A stretch of 64,000 nt of DNA from Anomaloglossus baeobatrachus (taxonomy: Eukaryota > Chordata > Amphibia > Anura > Aromobatidae). The notes beneath the pieces were generated by a model, which made no database searches, was not told where the DNA came from, and saw only the letters and a list, made by a program, of their open reading frames with translations. Positions 11,323 through 20,819 of this stretch are shown here, one piece after another. How positions within the stretch are numbered: position 1 is the stretch's first letter; each line of letters begins with the position of its first letter. Both the position numbers and the translations under genes were made by a program. The stretch lies in the NCBI RefSeq assembly GCF_048569485.1, contig NC_134364.1, positions 123,579,882 through 123,643,881 on the forward strand, in the 5' to 3' direction.

Positions 11323-12099
11323 ACTTGGCGTCACGAACAGGATCTTACAGCTCTGCCGTCTGGTAGAGGTGCGCCTTGTGTCCCGCCGGAGGTGTCCAGC
11401 CGAAAATTTTCGGAAGCTGCCATATTGGGCGCGAAAAGTCCCCGCTCGAGCGTCTTCCCGAGCAGTGGAGGCGCAAAAGCCGAGGCTCCGCCCCTGAAGA
11501 GGAGGTGACGGAAAGACACCAAGGGGGGACGGATGGCGGCTGGCCGCATGTAGCCCGCGGCTATAAAAGCAGGGACGCCAGGACCCTGCGGCCATCTTTT
11601 GGTTCCTGGAAGAGTCCGCCGCAGCGATGCACCAACCGTCCCGAAGCACCGTAGCCCCCGCGCCCGGGACCGCGGCGTGGGTGGAGGTCCGGACCGCTCA
11701 GCTACAACAACGGCTGCAGATCCGTGTGCAGCTCCTCTTGGAATAGTGGGAGGCCGACATGGCGGACGTGGTGGCGGCCATACGGAGACGCGAGGTGGAG
11801 GGAGTTCTGGAAGCGGGTCGGTCATCGCGGCTGAGGGGCCCGGTCTACACCCGCTCGCCCTGCTACCTCCCCCGCTACCCGTGTTGGCTGCTGCTGCCCC
11901 GTCACTAGGCCCGCAACCACCGCAATCGGTAGCGGCACCCAGCCACTCCGCCCAAGCGGACCGACCTGCAGCCGAGGCCCGTGACCGTCCGGAACCTCTT
12001 CCTTTGAAGAAGCCGAAAGCTGAGCCCGTCAGCGGAGATGCACCAGAGGCACCTGTAGAGGCCGCACCCGGACCAGAACCGACTCCGGCAGCTTGTTAA

Positions 12100-12717
12100 G
12101 TGCAGGAAGAGACGGCAGTCGTGCGGGAGAAGATCCCTGTGCCCATCTCCCACGCCTCGGCTGGGGCTGCGCCGGGTCGCCGCTGCGAGGCAACACCCCA
12201 GGCCATGACACCGTGGGACCTGCCACCCAGAACACCAGTAGTGGGCAGTGTGAAGGAGGTCTCGCGGGGCCCGACCCGCGTGCAGGGGCCCACCGTAGCC
12301 CCGTATTGGGACAGGAAACAGACCCCGCTGGGACAAGAGATCGCCGAGAGGGAAAAGAGGAAGACCGAGCTGGTGCCCCGCACAATAACGGAGAAAGAGA
12401 ATCTCCACAGGGCCACCTTCCGAGTGCGGGGCCCGAGGTACGAAGGGCAAGTGAGGAGGTTCGACGTCCGTAGAGGATACGGCTTCATTTTCGAACCGGG
12501 CCTGGAGGCCGAAATTTTCATAGCCCGAAGGGACGTGAATGACCACCTGCCAGAGGATCACCCGGGCCGCAACCTGCTCCCCGGCGACCTTGTTAATTAT
12601 ACCCGGCACTGCGGGGAGAGGGGCTGGTTTGCCCTGGACGCTAGGCTGAGAGGAGGCCAGGAGCCTCAAGCACCAGCCCAGCCCCCTCCCCCGCCAGGTG
12701 GAGTGGATCCGAAGTGA
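12100..12717 (+). CDS. Element reading frame with cold-shock domain, copy A
   Basis: An open frame inside the LTR element, 205 codons without its own clear start. Residues of about 113-183 form a cold-shock domain: EGQVRRFDV leads into the RNP1-like RRGYGFIF, then the RNP2-like EIFIA, then a loop and a closing GDLVNYTRH...ERGWFALDARL. The spacing and the extra loop resemble Y-box proteins more than bacterial Csp. Basic and proline-rich flanks lie on either side. Cold-shock domains bind single-stranded RNA or DNA, so a role in packaging or chaperoning element RNA is an inference only. The frame differs from copy B at a handful of residues. It is part of a fossil element and not a host gene as far as I can see. 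Confidence 0.7.
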   Translation: MQEETAVVREKIPVPISHASAGAAPGRRCEATPQAMTPWDLPPRTPVVGSVKEVSRGPTRVQGPTVAPYWDRKQTPLGQEIAEREKRKTELVPRTITEKENLHRATFRVRGPRYEGQVRRFDVRRGYGFIFEPGLEAEIFIARRDVNDHLPEDHPGRNLLPGDLVNYTRHCGERGWFALDARLRGGQEPQAPAQPPPPPGGVDPK

Positions 12718-13827
12718 TGGCAGCGGTCCTCCGCCGCAAGTGTCCCCGTTGGGACCCCCAGCACCGTTGTGATGTTCTTGTATGTTGTTAAATGTTTGAA
12801 TGATAGGATTGAATCAACCGAAGAAGTTTATCAGATTGACACCGTGATTGAACCGGCCGTTGCCGGCAACTAGTCCCCGTTGGAACTTTCTGCAACCGTT
12901 GCGTAAGGAACTTCTTACGGACAAGCCCGAGAACTTGCAGGGCAACCACAAAGTTAGTGGAGTGTAAATAAATTGTTGGCTTGATACCGTGACCGCCTCC
13001 GGAAAGGCTGATTTGGGAGGATGGGCCTGGAGGAAATGGATGGCCCAGGCCCGCCACTACCGTAACCGGTGGCAATCCTCCAGGGGTCAGGGGTCCCCCA
13101 TGGACGTGGGTCCCCTGAAAGAGACCGTACCCACTCGGGCAATTTGGTTCTGGACTAGGGCAAGGGGTGCTGCCCACTTCTTAGGGGCAGCATCAGGGCC
13201 AGGTTGTTTGGGCGGGGGGAGAGTGGAAGCCGTTACCGTTAATCAAAGACAAACGTTTAGTAACATTAAAATAAAGTGCCTCCCGTTATGGGAAGTTTAT
13301 AAAGAATGCTTGTGTTTTATATGTGTTTTACCGTTTTCTATTTTTCTAGTTGTGAAAATAAAACCGGTGATGGACGAGCAGCCCGCGGACGGTCTGCATT
13401 TAACCAAGCGGGAATGTGGCACCCTGGACAAGCCAGGACGTCACAGGTACTACAACAACACACCCTACACCCCGGTTAGGAACACCGAAGTCAAACACAA
13501 ACCCTTGTTGCCTTCCTTCAGGGACTGATGTCCACACCAGGTGGGGCGGAGCCAGGCGGTTGGCTTTCACACGTCGCTGCTGGCTGGGGGCTGGTCACTG
13601 CTCAGATCTGCCTGATTGACAGCTCACCAGCGACCATGTAGCGACACACCAGCGATCCTGACCAGGTCATATCGCTGGTGGGATCGCTGGAGCGTCGCTA
13701 AAGTGTGACGGCACCCTAACTCTTGGCTGTGTAAATGGAACAGTCAACAATACAGCATGTAATCTCATGAATACAGTGTGCTAGTGCATGTTTTAGGTAT
13801 AATGATGATTTTTTCATGTTGTTGTTT

Positions 13828-13833
13828 TTTATT
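13828..13833 (-). terminator. GYPC: Polyadenylation signal of GYPC exon copy B
   Basis: AATAAA on the minus strand, about 270 bp beyond the stop codon of the proximal GYPC terminal exon. As the nearer copy, it is the more likely site of transcript ending. Confidence 0.55.
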
Positions 13834-14104
13834 AATAAGTGGAATTGTTTCAGCTTTCAATGAGGCCATTAAGAATAGGTGATTAATTCCTCGACTCTCG
13901 GCTCCATGGTGAACCGTCCACCTCGGCAGCCGCATAGTCTTGTAGAGGGACATTCTTGGTGTCAGATTTTCCAGTACATAATCCAGACGGTTAGTGATGC
14001 TCCCCCTGATATATATTGTGAAGTATTTGCTAACACATATAACATACAGATGTGGGGTAAATCCCCATTTTGGGGGGGATAGTCACAATAGTGCTGGATC
14101 TCAC

Positions 14105-14301
14105 TCAGATGAAATACTCCTTCTTTGATTCGGACACTGCGTCCTGCAGGGATGGGTCACTTGTTAATGCGGTGTCAGAGTTTTCTGCAAATTCCGATCC
14201 TTTCTCCTCGTTAGTGATGTACGTCCCTTTATGTCGGTACAGGTAACGGAGAAGGACTATGGCTAGAGCTACAACCACGATGACCACAGCAGCCACAATG
14301 C
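14105..14301 (-). CDS. GYPC: Glycophorin C terminal coding exon, proximal copy
   Basis: Proximal duplicate of the GYPC last exon, and the one a transcript coming from exon 3 at 19737 meets first. Acceptor AG is at 14302-14303 after the same pyrimidine tract. The exon begins with the GC of a split glycine codon, and exon 3 ends in a single G, giving GGC, so the phases fit. It encodes the transmembrane helix, the YRHKGTY protein 4.1 site, a tail rich in Ser, Asp and Glu, and the C-terminal EYFI. All residues match the distal copy; the nearest nucleotide change is just past the stop. The 5.4-kb intron upstream contains the solo LTR and the cold-shock LTR element in antisense orientation. Confidence 0.88.
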
Positions 14302-14485
14302 CTGGGAAGAAAATAGTTACATGTTAGTGTTCCCCTCATTGTCTCTCCCCTCCACTCTTGCTCCATCTTCATCCATTTTATGCCTATCTTACTGATCTTC
14401 CTTCTTCTGCTTTGTGAATAGCACTTTTCCTGCCTCCTTGCGTACCGATCCGCATCCGGAGCTATCAGTTCTTTCATATCACAGT

Positions 14486-15172
14486 TGTGGCGCCCCTGAG
14501 GCTTCAGTCGCCACAGGGTACTACACCTCATGGATACGGAGGAGGTCATCGCCGGTAACTCCACCGCAATGCACTAAAACACACAGTTAGATGCCCTCTC
14601 ACTGGGACTGGGCTAAGGTAGAGACATTGGAGGGTAACCATCACTAATGTAGTGGACCTTCTGCTCACTAGTTCAGGAACCCGGGGGAAAGAGCTAAACA
14701 CGGGGTAGCAAGGCGACACACACACAAGGAGTCTAGTCTAGGACACAGAACTGGTGAGACGCAGTAGGACACGGACACTGAGCGAAGAGCTAATAGCTCC
14801 CTCAGGGCTAGCGCCAACCTCAGGGTGTGGAGCCCTAGGCTGGTGGACACTTCAAGTCCCGCCAGCGGAATCCGCAGAGGATTCCAAGTCTTCTGGCCCA
14901 CACACAGATCCCGGAACCTCCCCGGGGCCTAACTCTATCTTTGGAGAACTGCAACACCCGAGCTGCGTCACCATCTACCCCAGAAGAGAGAGGAGACTTC
15001 CCGCAGCGGCGGCTAATACCTGGCCGCACACCACAGGTGGCGTCACAAATGACTACTCCCATCATCCCCATCTTTATTGAAAACGACAGGGTTGCAGAAC
15101 CGGGCCAGACCAATGTGACATCCCCAAACCGGCCCGGTGACGGGTAGCCCTCCCCCTAAAACCCCATGGACG
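14486..15172 (+). mobile_element. Solo LTR (TGTGGCGCC subfamily), interrupted; copy B
   Basis: Duplicate of 9464-10150, again preceded by CAGT and interrupted by the cold-shock LTR element at 15173. The missing terminal piece is 19640-19648. Confidence 0.8.
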
Positions 15173-16344
15173 TGTGGCACCCTGGACAAGCCAGGACGTC
15201 ACAGGTACTGCAACAACACACCCTACACCCTGGTTAGGAACACCGAAGTCAAACACAAACCCTTGTTGCCTTCCTTCAGGGACTGATGTCCACACCAGGT
15301 GGGGCGGAGCCAGGCGGTTGGCTCCACCCACCGAGGAGTTCACAGTCCTGGAGGCGGGAAAAGGAGAGCAGAACAGTTTGAGGAGTTGTAGAGTGAGGAA
15401 GTAGTAGTGGAGGAACTGTCTGACCGTGTCCGGGTACGTGGCCCGGGCACCTGACAGCAAGGTTGGCAGACGGTGGTGACCGTCTGCAGGAGAGGCCGAT
15501 TGACGTACAACCGTAACGACCGGGGACGGGCGGTGGCCCGCCGGTACCGGATCGGGGAGCGAAGAGAGGCCAGCACCATCCGGCAGGGCCTACGGACCCC
15601 GACCAGGCTAGGAGTCGCCGTAAACCCGGTCAAATCCGTCAGCGACGGGAACCTCCGGGGTTTCCCAGCAGTAAAGATCCGACTGAAAGCAACCGTCCAA
15701 ACCGTGAGGGAGATAAAGCTACCGCCAGAGCTAGAGCTCCCAGGGCCAGAGCCTGCTGGCAAAGGAAAGGCTCCCCTAGTCAACATATCGCTGGGGAGCG
15801 GGCTATCAGTGGGAAGCCATTGGGGCCGAGAACAAAACACCAGTGCAGGGAGAGACAGTTACCGCTAACCTACCGGGAGTGACCGCCGCAGCCGTCTGTG
15901 GGACTCGTCCATCCAGCCGTTTGTTTTACAAGAGACTCCGTGTGCGTTACTGGCTGAGTAAGTACCACAGTGCCTTCTGGCACTGCGCTGCCCCGCGACC
16001 CTGCACCTAGCCAGGCCCCACATCCCACCTTCCGACCTTCACCACTGGGCCCCGGGACCACCAAAACCCCCCTACCCACGGAGGGGAGAAAACATCTCAG
16101 CTGCTCCCTGTCAACGCTCCCGGGATCCCCGCACAGAGCAGCGGTGGAGTCCCAACCTCACCACAAACCGTGGGTGGCGTCACGGACAATATCCCTACAC
16201 CAAACCACCCCTTTCACTCACGGGCGAGGAGCGCCGCTCGAGTCCCCGGGATCCGGCCCACCTCTCGAGCCACCGACCGTGCAAGCAGCCGCAGTAGCCG
16301 GACCCGAGCAGTGAGTGAGCACAGCGCCCTCCCCGCCCGCGACA
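15173..16344 (+). repeat. 5' LTR of element copy B
   Basis: 1,172 bp, TG...CA ends, offset by exactly 5,022 bp from the 5' LTR of copy A. The primer-site-like 'TTGGCGTCACGAACAGG' follows at 16347. Confidence 0.88.
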
Positions 16345-16645
16345 ACTTGGCGTCACGAACAGGATCTTACAGCTCTGCCGTCTGGTAGAGGTGCGCCTTG
16401 TGTCCCGCCGGAGGTGTCCAGCCGAAAATTTTCGGAAGCCGCCATATTGGGCGCGAAAAGTCCCCGCTCGAGCGTCTTCCCGAGCAGTGGAGGCGCAAAA
16501 GCCGAGGCTCCGCCCCTGAAGAGGAGGTGACGGAAAGACAAGGGGGGACGGATGGCGGCTGGCCGCATGTAGCCCGCGGCTATAAAAGCAGGGACGCCAG
16601 GACCCTGCGGCCATCTTTTGGTTCCTGGAAGAGTCCGCCGCAGCG

Positions 16646-17152
16646 ATGCACCAACTGTCCCGAAGCACCGTAGCCCCCGCGCCCGGGACCGCGGCGTGGG
16701 TGGAGGTCCGGACCGCTCAGCTACAACAACGGCTGCAGATCCGTGTGCAGCTCCTCTTGGAAGAGTGGGAGGCCGACATGGCGGACGTGGTGGCGGCCAT
16801 ACGGAGACGCGAGGTGGAGGGAGTTCTGGAAGAGCGGGTAAGTGACCCACGCCCCTGCACCGCTAGCGGGTCGGTCATCGCGGCTGAGGGGCCCGGTCTA
16901 CACCCGCTCGCCCTGCTACCTCCCCCGCTACCCGTGTTGGCTGCTGCTGCCCTGTCACTAGGCCCGCAACCACCGCAATCGGTAGCGGCACCCAGCCACT
17001 CCGCCCAAGCGGACCGACCTGCAGCCGAGGCCCGTGACCGTCCGGAACCTCTTCCTTTGAAGAAGCCGAAAGCTGAGCCCGTCAGCGGAGATGCACCAGA
17101 GGCACCTGTAGAGGCCGCACCCGGACCAGAACCGACTCCGCCAGCTTGTTAA
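16646..17152 (+). CDS. Element first reading frame, gag-like position, unknown fold
   Basis: A 168-residue frame starting at an ATG about 300 bp after the 5' LTR, where gag would be in an LTR element. The N-terminal third (about residues 20-65) looks helical and charged (VEVRTAQLQQRLQIRVQLL, then EEWEADMADVVAAIRRREVE). The rest is rich in Pro, Ala and Glu with a basic LKKPKAE patch. I recognise no capsid major homology region and no zinc knuckle, so gag is suggested by position only. The equivalent region of copy A is at about 11627-12099 and is less well preserved. Confidence 0.5.
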   Translation: MHQLSRSTVAPAPGTAAWVEVRTAQLQQRLQIRVQLLLEEWEADMADVVAAIRRREVEGVLEERVSDPRPCTASGSVIAAEGPGLHPLALLPPPLPVLAAAALSLGPQPPQSVAAPSHSAQADRPAAEARDRPEPLPLKKPKAEPVSGDAPEAPVEAAPGPEPTPPAC

Positions 17153-17770
17153 GTGCAGGAAGAGACGGCAGTCGTTCGGGAGAAGATCCCTGTGCCCATC
17201 CCCCACGCCTCGGCTGGGGCTGCGCCGGGTCGCCGCTGCGAGGCAACACCCCAGGCCATGACACCGTGGGACCTGCCACCCAGAACACCAGTAGTGGGCA
17301 GTGTGAAGGAGGTCTCGCGGGGCCCGACCCGCGCGCAGGGGCCCACCGTAGCCCCCTATTGGGACAGGGAACAGACACCGCTGGGACAAGAGATCGCCGA
17401 GAGGGAAAAGAGGAAGACCGAGCTGGTGGCCCGCACAATAACGGAGAAAGAGAATCTCCACAGGGCCACCTTCCGAGTGCGGGGCCCGAGGTACGAAGGG
17501 CAAGTGAGGAGGTTCGACGTCCGTAGAGGATACGGCTTCATTTTCGAACCGGGCCTGGAGGCCGAAATTTTCATAGCCCGAAGGGACGTGAACGACCACC
17601 TGCCAGAGGATCACCCGGGCCGCAACCTGCTCCCCGGCGACCTTGTTAATTATACCCGGCACTGCGGGGAGAGGGGCTGGTTTGCCCTGGACGCTAGGCT
17701 GAGAGGAGGCCAGGAGCCTCAAGCACCAGCCCAGCCCCCTCCCCCGCCAGGTGGAGTGGATCCGAAGTAA
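17153..17770 (+). CDS. Element reading frame with cold-shock domain, copy B
   Basis: A 205-codon open frame directly following the gag-like frame. Cold-shock domain at about residues 113-183 (17489-17701): a first strand ending EGQVRRFDV, RNP1-like RRGYGFIF (aromatic and basic residues that stack on single-stranded nucleic acid), RNP2-like EIFIA, a Y-box-like extended loop (NDHLPEDHPGRNLL), and the closing strands. Upstream are basic stretches (AEREKRKTE); downstream is a proline tail (QPPPPPGG). It is nearly identical to the frame at 12100. Such a domain is not a standard part of gag or pol in the families I know. It could have been captured from a host Y-box or Lin28-like gene; that is inference. 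Confidence 0.72.
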   Translation: MQEETAVVREKIPVPIPHASAGAAPGRRCEATPQAMTPWDLPPRTPVVGSVKEVSRGPTRAQGPTVAPYWDREQTPLGQEIAEREKRKTELVARTITEKENLHRATFRVRGPRYEGQVRRFDVRRGYGFIFEPGLEAEIFIARRDVNDHLPEDHPGRNLLPGDLVNYTRHCGERGWFALDARLRGGQEPQAPAQPPPPPGGVDPK

Positions 17771-18467
17771 TGGCAGCGGTCCTCCGCCGCAAGTGTCCCC
17801 GTTGGGACCCCCAGCACCGTTGTGATGTTCTTGTTTGTTGTTAAATGTTTGAATGATAGGATTGAATCAACCGAAGAAGTTTATCAGATTGACACCGTGA
17901 TTGAACCGGCCGTTGCCGGCAACTAGTCCCCGTTGGAACTTTCTGCAACCGTTGCGTAAGGAACTTCTTACGGACAAGCCCGAGAACTTGCAGGGCAACC
18001 ACAAAGTTAGTGGAGTGTAAATAAATTGTTGGCTTGATACCGTGACCGCCTCCGGAAAGGCTGATTTGGGAGGATGGGCCTGGAGGAAATGGATGGCCCA
18101 GGCCCGCCACTACCGTAACCGGTGGCAATCCTCCAGGGGTCAGGGGTCCCCCATGGACGTGGGTCCCCTGAAAGAGACCGTACCCACTCGGGCAATTTGG
18201 TTCTGGACTAGGGCAAGGGGTGCTGCCCACTTCTTAGGGGCAGCATCAGGGCCAGGTTGTTTGGGCGGGGGGAGAGTGGAAGCCGTTACCGTTAATCAAA
18301 GACAAACGTTTAGTAACGTTAAAATAAAGTGCCTCCCGTTATGGGAAGTTTATAAAGAATGCTTGTGTTTTATATGTGTTTTACCGTTTTCTATTTTTCT
18401 AGTTGTGAAAATAAAACCGGTGATGGACGAGCAGCCCGCGGACGGTCTGCATTTAACCAAGCGGGAA

Positions 18468-19639
18468 TGTGGCACCCTGGACAAGCCAGGACGTCACAGG
18501 TACTACAACAACACACCCTACACCCCGGTTAGGAACACCGAAGTCAAACACAAACCCTTGTTGCCTTCCTTCAGGGACTGATGTCCACACCAGGTGGGGC
18601 GGAGCCAGGCGGTTGGCTCCACCCACCGAGGAGTTCACAGTCCTGGAGGTGGGAAAAGGAGAGCAGAACAGTTTGAGGAGTTGTAGAGTGAGGAAGTAGT
18701 AGTGGAGGAACTGACTGACCGTGTCCGGGTACGTGGCCCGGGCACCTGACAGCAAGGTTGGCAGACGGTGGTGACCGTCTGCAGGAGAGGCCGATTGACG
18801 TACAACCGTAAGGACCGGGGACGGGCGGTGGCCCGCCGGTACCGGATTGGGGAGCGAAGAGAGGCCAGTACCATCCGGCAGGGCCTACGGACCCCGACCA
18901 GGCTAGGAGTCGCCGTAAAACCGGTCAAATCCGTCAGCGACGGGAACCTCTGGGGTTTCCCAGCAGTAAAGACCCGACTGAAGGCAACCGTCCAAACCGT
19001 GAGGGAGATAAAGCTACCGCCAGAGCTAGAGCTCCCAGGGCCAGAGCCTGCGGGCAAAGGAAGGGCTCCCCTAGTCAACATACCGCTGGGGAGCGGGCTA
19101 TCAGTGGGAAGCCACTGGGGCCGAGAACAAAACACCGGTGCAGGGAGAGACAGTTACCGCTAACCTACCGGGAGTGACCGCCGCAGCCGTCTGTGGGACT
19201 CGTCCATCCAGCCATTTGTTTTACAAGAGACTCCGTGTGCGTTACTGGCTGAGTAAGTACCACAGTGCCGTCTGCCACTGCGCTGCCCCGCGACCCTGCA
19301 CCCGGCCAGGCCCCACATCCCACCTTCCAACCTTCACCACCGGGCCCCGGGACCACCAAAACCCCCCCTACCCACAGAGGGGAGAAAACATCTCAGCTGC
19401 TCCCTGTCAACGCTCCCAGGATCCCCGTACAGAGCAGCGGTGGTGACCCAACCTCACCACAAACCGTGGGTGGCATCACGGACAATATCCCTACACCAAA
19501 TCACCCCTTTCACTCATGGGCGAGGAGCGCCGCTCGAGTCCCCGGGATCCGGCCCACCGCTCGAGCCACCGACCGAGTGAGCAGCAGCAGCGCCGGACCC
19601 GAGCAGTGGGTGAGCGCAGCGCCCTCCCCGCCCGCGACA
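18468..19639 (+). repeat. 3' LTR of element copy B
   Basis: 1,172 bp starting TGTGGCACCC right after the polypurine tract and ending GCGACA, followed by the target duplication GACG. Its first 148 bp are identical to the truncated LTR at 13415-13562. Confidence 0.88.
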
Positions 19640-19652
19640 GACGCATCACAGT
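19640..19652 (+). repeat. Terminal piece of the interrupted solo LTR plus outer TSD
   Basis: GACG (19640-19643) is the right target duplication of the cold-shock element. GACGCATCA (19640-19648) completes the interrupted solo LTR. CAGT (19649-19652) matches CAGT at 9460-9463. Together they show a nested pair of insertions. Confidence 0.75.
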
Positions 19653-19736
19653 CATCTTACAAAGTTTGAAGAAATGAAATACTGGACTCCCACATTGGAT
19701 CATCCACGATTTTGCTACTAGAATCACATTTCTTAC

Positions 19737-19781
19737 CCCCAATGATGGCGGCATCGGTTCCACTGCTGGATATTTCAGGAG
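19737..19781 (-). CDS. GYPC: Glycophorin C penultimate exon (exon 3)
   Basis: A 45-bp exon on the minus strand between a good acceptor (AG at 19782-19783, after 'ctgatgtgttcac') and a strong donor (GTAAGA, GT at 19735-19736). It begins with two bases of a split codon, reads PEISSSGTDAAIIG, and ends in one G. That G joins the GC of the terminal exon to give glycine, so the protein runs ...[14 protein letters not shown]... into the membrane helix. Length is a multiple of three, with phase 1 at both ends, as in mammalian GYPC internal exons. It encodes part of the Ser/Thr-rich outer stalk and the start of the transmembrane segment. Unlike the terminal exon it is single-copy. It was found by splice-site and frame logic, not by similarity alone. 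Confidence 0.72.
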
Positions 19782-19861
19782 CTGTGAACACATCAGAAAA
19801 AAATAAGTGTACATCTTCACTACGTACATTCCTGAATTGTTAAAAAAAAAAAAAGAAAAAT

Positions 19862-20819
19862 ACATAGTATAGTATATAGTGTATATATGATCAGGTATAG
19901 TATATAGTGTATATATGATCAGGTATAGTATATACTGTATATATGATCAGGTATAGTATATAGTGTATATATGATCAGGTATAGTATATAGTGTATATAT
20001 GATCAGGTATAGTATATAGTGTATATATGATCAGGTATAGTATATAGTGCATATATGATCAGGTATAGTAGATAGTGTATATATGATCAGGTATAGTATA
20101 TAGTGTATATATGATCAGGTATAGTATATAGTGTATATATGATCAGGTATAGTATATAGTGCATATATGATCAGGTATAGTAGATAGTGTATATATGATC
20201 AGGTATAGTATATAGTGTATATATGATCAGGTATAGTATATAGTGCATATATGATCAGGTATAGTATATAGTGTATATATGATCAGGTATAGTATATACT
20301 GTATATATGATCAGGTATAGTATATAGTGTATATATGATCAGGTATAGTATATAGTGTATATATGATCAGGTATAGTATATAGTGCATATATGATCAGGT
20401 ATAGTAGATAGTGTATATATGATCAGGTATAGTATATAGTGTATATATGATCAGGTATAGTATATACTGTATATATGATCAGGTATAGTATATAGTGTAT
20501 ATATGATCAGGTATAGTATATAGTGTATATATGATCAGGTATAGTATATAGTGCATATATGATCAGGTATAGTAGATAGTGTATATATGATCAGGTATAG
20601 TATATAGTGTATATATGATCAGGTATAGTATATAGTGCATATATGATCAGGTATAGTAGATAGTGTATATATGATCAGGTATAGTATATAGTGTATATAT
20701 GATCAGGTATAGTATATAGTGTATATATGATCAGGTATAGTATATAGTGCATATATGATCAGGTATAGTAGATAGTGTATATATGATCAGGTATAGTATA
20801 TAGTGTATATATGATCAGG
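19862..20819. repeat. 28-bp AT-rich minisatellite, about 34 copies
   Basis: Unit 'tatagtatatagtgtatata' plus 'tgatcagg', 28 bp. The main variants are gtgtata, gtgcata, gtagata and actgtata, arranged in repeating patterns. The array starts about 80 bp upstream (in gene sense) of the GYPC exon 3 acceptor, so it lies in the preceding GYPC intron. Confidence 0.95.

Larger units (their letters stand above)
8541..13562. repeat. Tandem segmental duplication, copy A (5,022 bp)
   Basis: Copy A of a directly repeated unit. It holds the right part of the MITE, the GYPC terminal exon with its polyadenylation signal, a solo LTR (9464-10150), and the cold-shock LTR element up to the first roughly 150 bp of its 3' LTR. 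Copy B starts at 13563. By hand alignment I count about 33 substitutions and a few indels over about 5 kb, roughly 0.65% divergence. The junction at 13563-13565 shows a 3-bp overlap (GCT) between the LTR and MITE sequences. Confidence 0.92.
10151..13562 (+). mobile_element. Cold-shock-domain LTR element, copy A (fossil, 3'-truncated)
   Basis: Duplicated, 3'-truncated copy of a non-autonomous LTR element: 5' LTR 10151-11322, internal region 11323-13414, and the first 148 bp of the 3' LTR. The truncation is the right breakpoint of the tandem duplication. Right after the LTR comes 'TTGGCGTCACGAACAGG' at 11325, in the position of a primer-binding site. A polypurine 'AAGCGGGAA' lies just before the 3' LTR. 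I see no protease, reverse transcriptase or integrase. The first reading frame region is broken in at least one place relative to copy B; the cold-shock frame looks whole. Superfamily unassigned; the primer site and 4-bp target duplication are compatible with Ty3/Gypsy ancestry. Confidence 0.85.
13563..18615. repeat. Tandem segmental duplication, copy B
   Basis: Second copy of the unit at 8541-13562, slightly longer because of small indels. It begins inside the MITE at the same base as copy A. Homology to copy A ends at about 18615, where copy A was cut within the 3' LTR and copy B continues into the full 3' LTR. The LTR fragment ending copy A (13415-13562) is identical to the start of the 3' LTR at 18468 and differs from the 5' LTRs. 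This places the right breakpoint in the 3' LTR. Confidence 0.92.
15173..19639 (+). mobile_element. Cold-shock-domain LTR element, copy B (full length, no pol)
   Basis: The more complete copy: 5' LTR 15173-16344, internal region 16345-18467, 3' LTR 18468-19639. It is flanked by GACG on both sides (15169-15172 and 19640-19643). It is 4.47 kb with two neighbouring open frames (16646-17152 and 17153-17770), a primer-site-like sequence after the 5' LTR and a polypurine tract before the 3' LTR. There is no pol, so it must have moved with enzymes supplied by another element. The two LTRs have equal length and differ at about 40-45 positions by eye, about 3.5-4%, so the insertion is several times older than the 0.65% tandem duplication. 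It is CpG-rich compared with its flanks. A fossil by present evidence; both frames here look whole. Confidence 0.87.

Noticed and set aside
12989-13528. 179-codon frame after the cold-shock frame
   Set aside because: It crosses from the internal region into the LTR start, has no recognisable domain, and its composition matches translated non-coding sequence.
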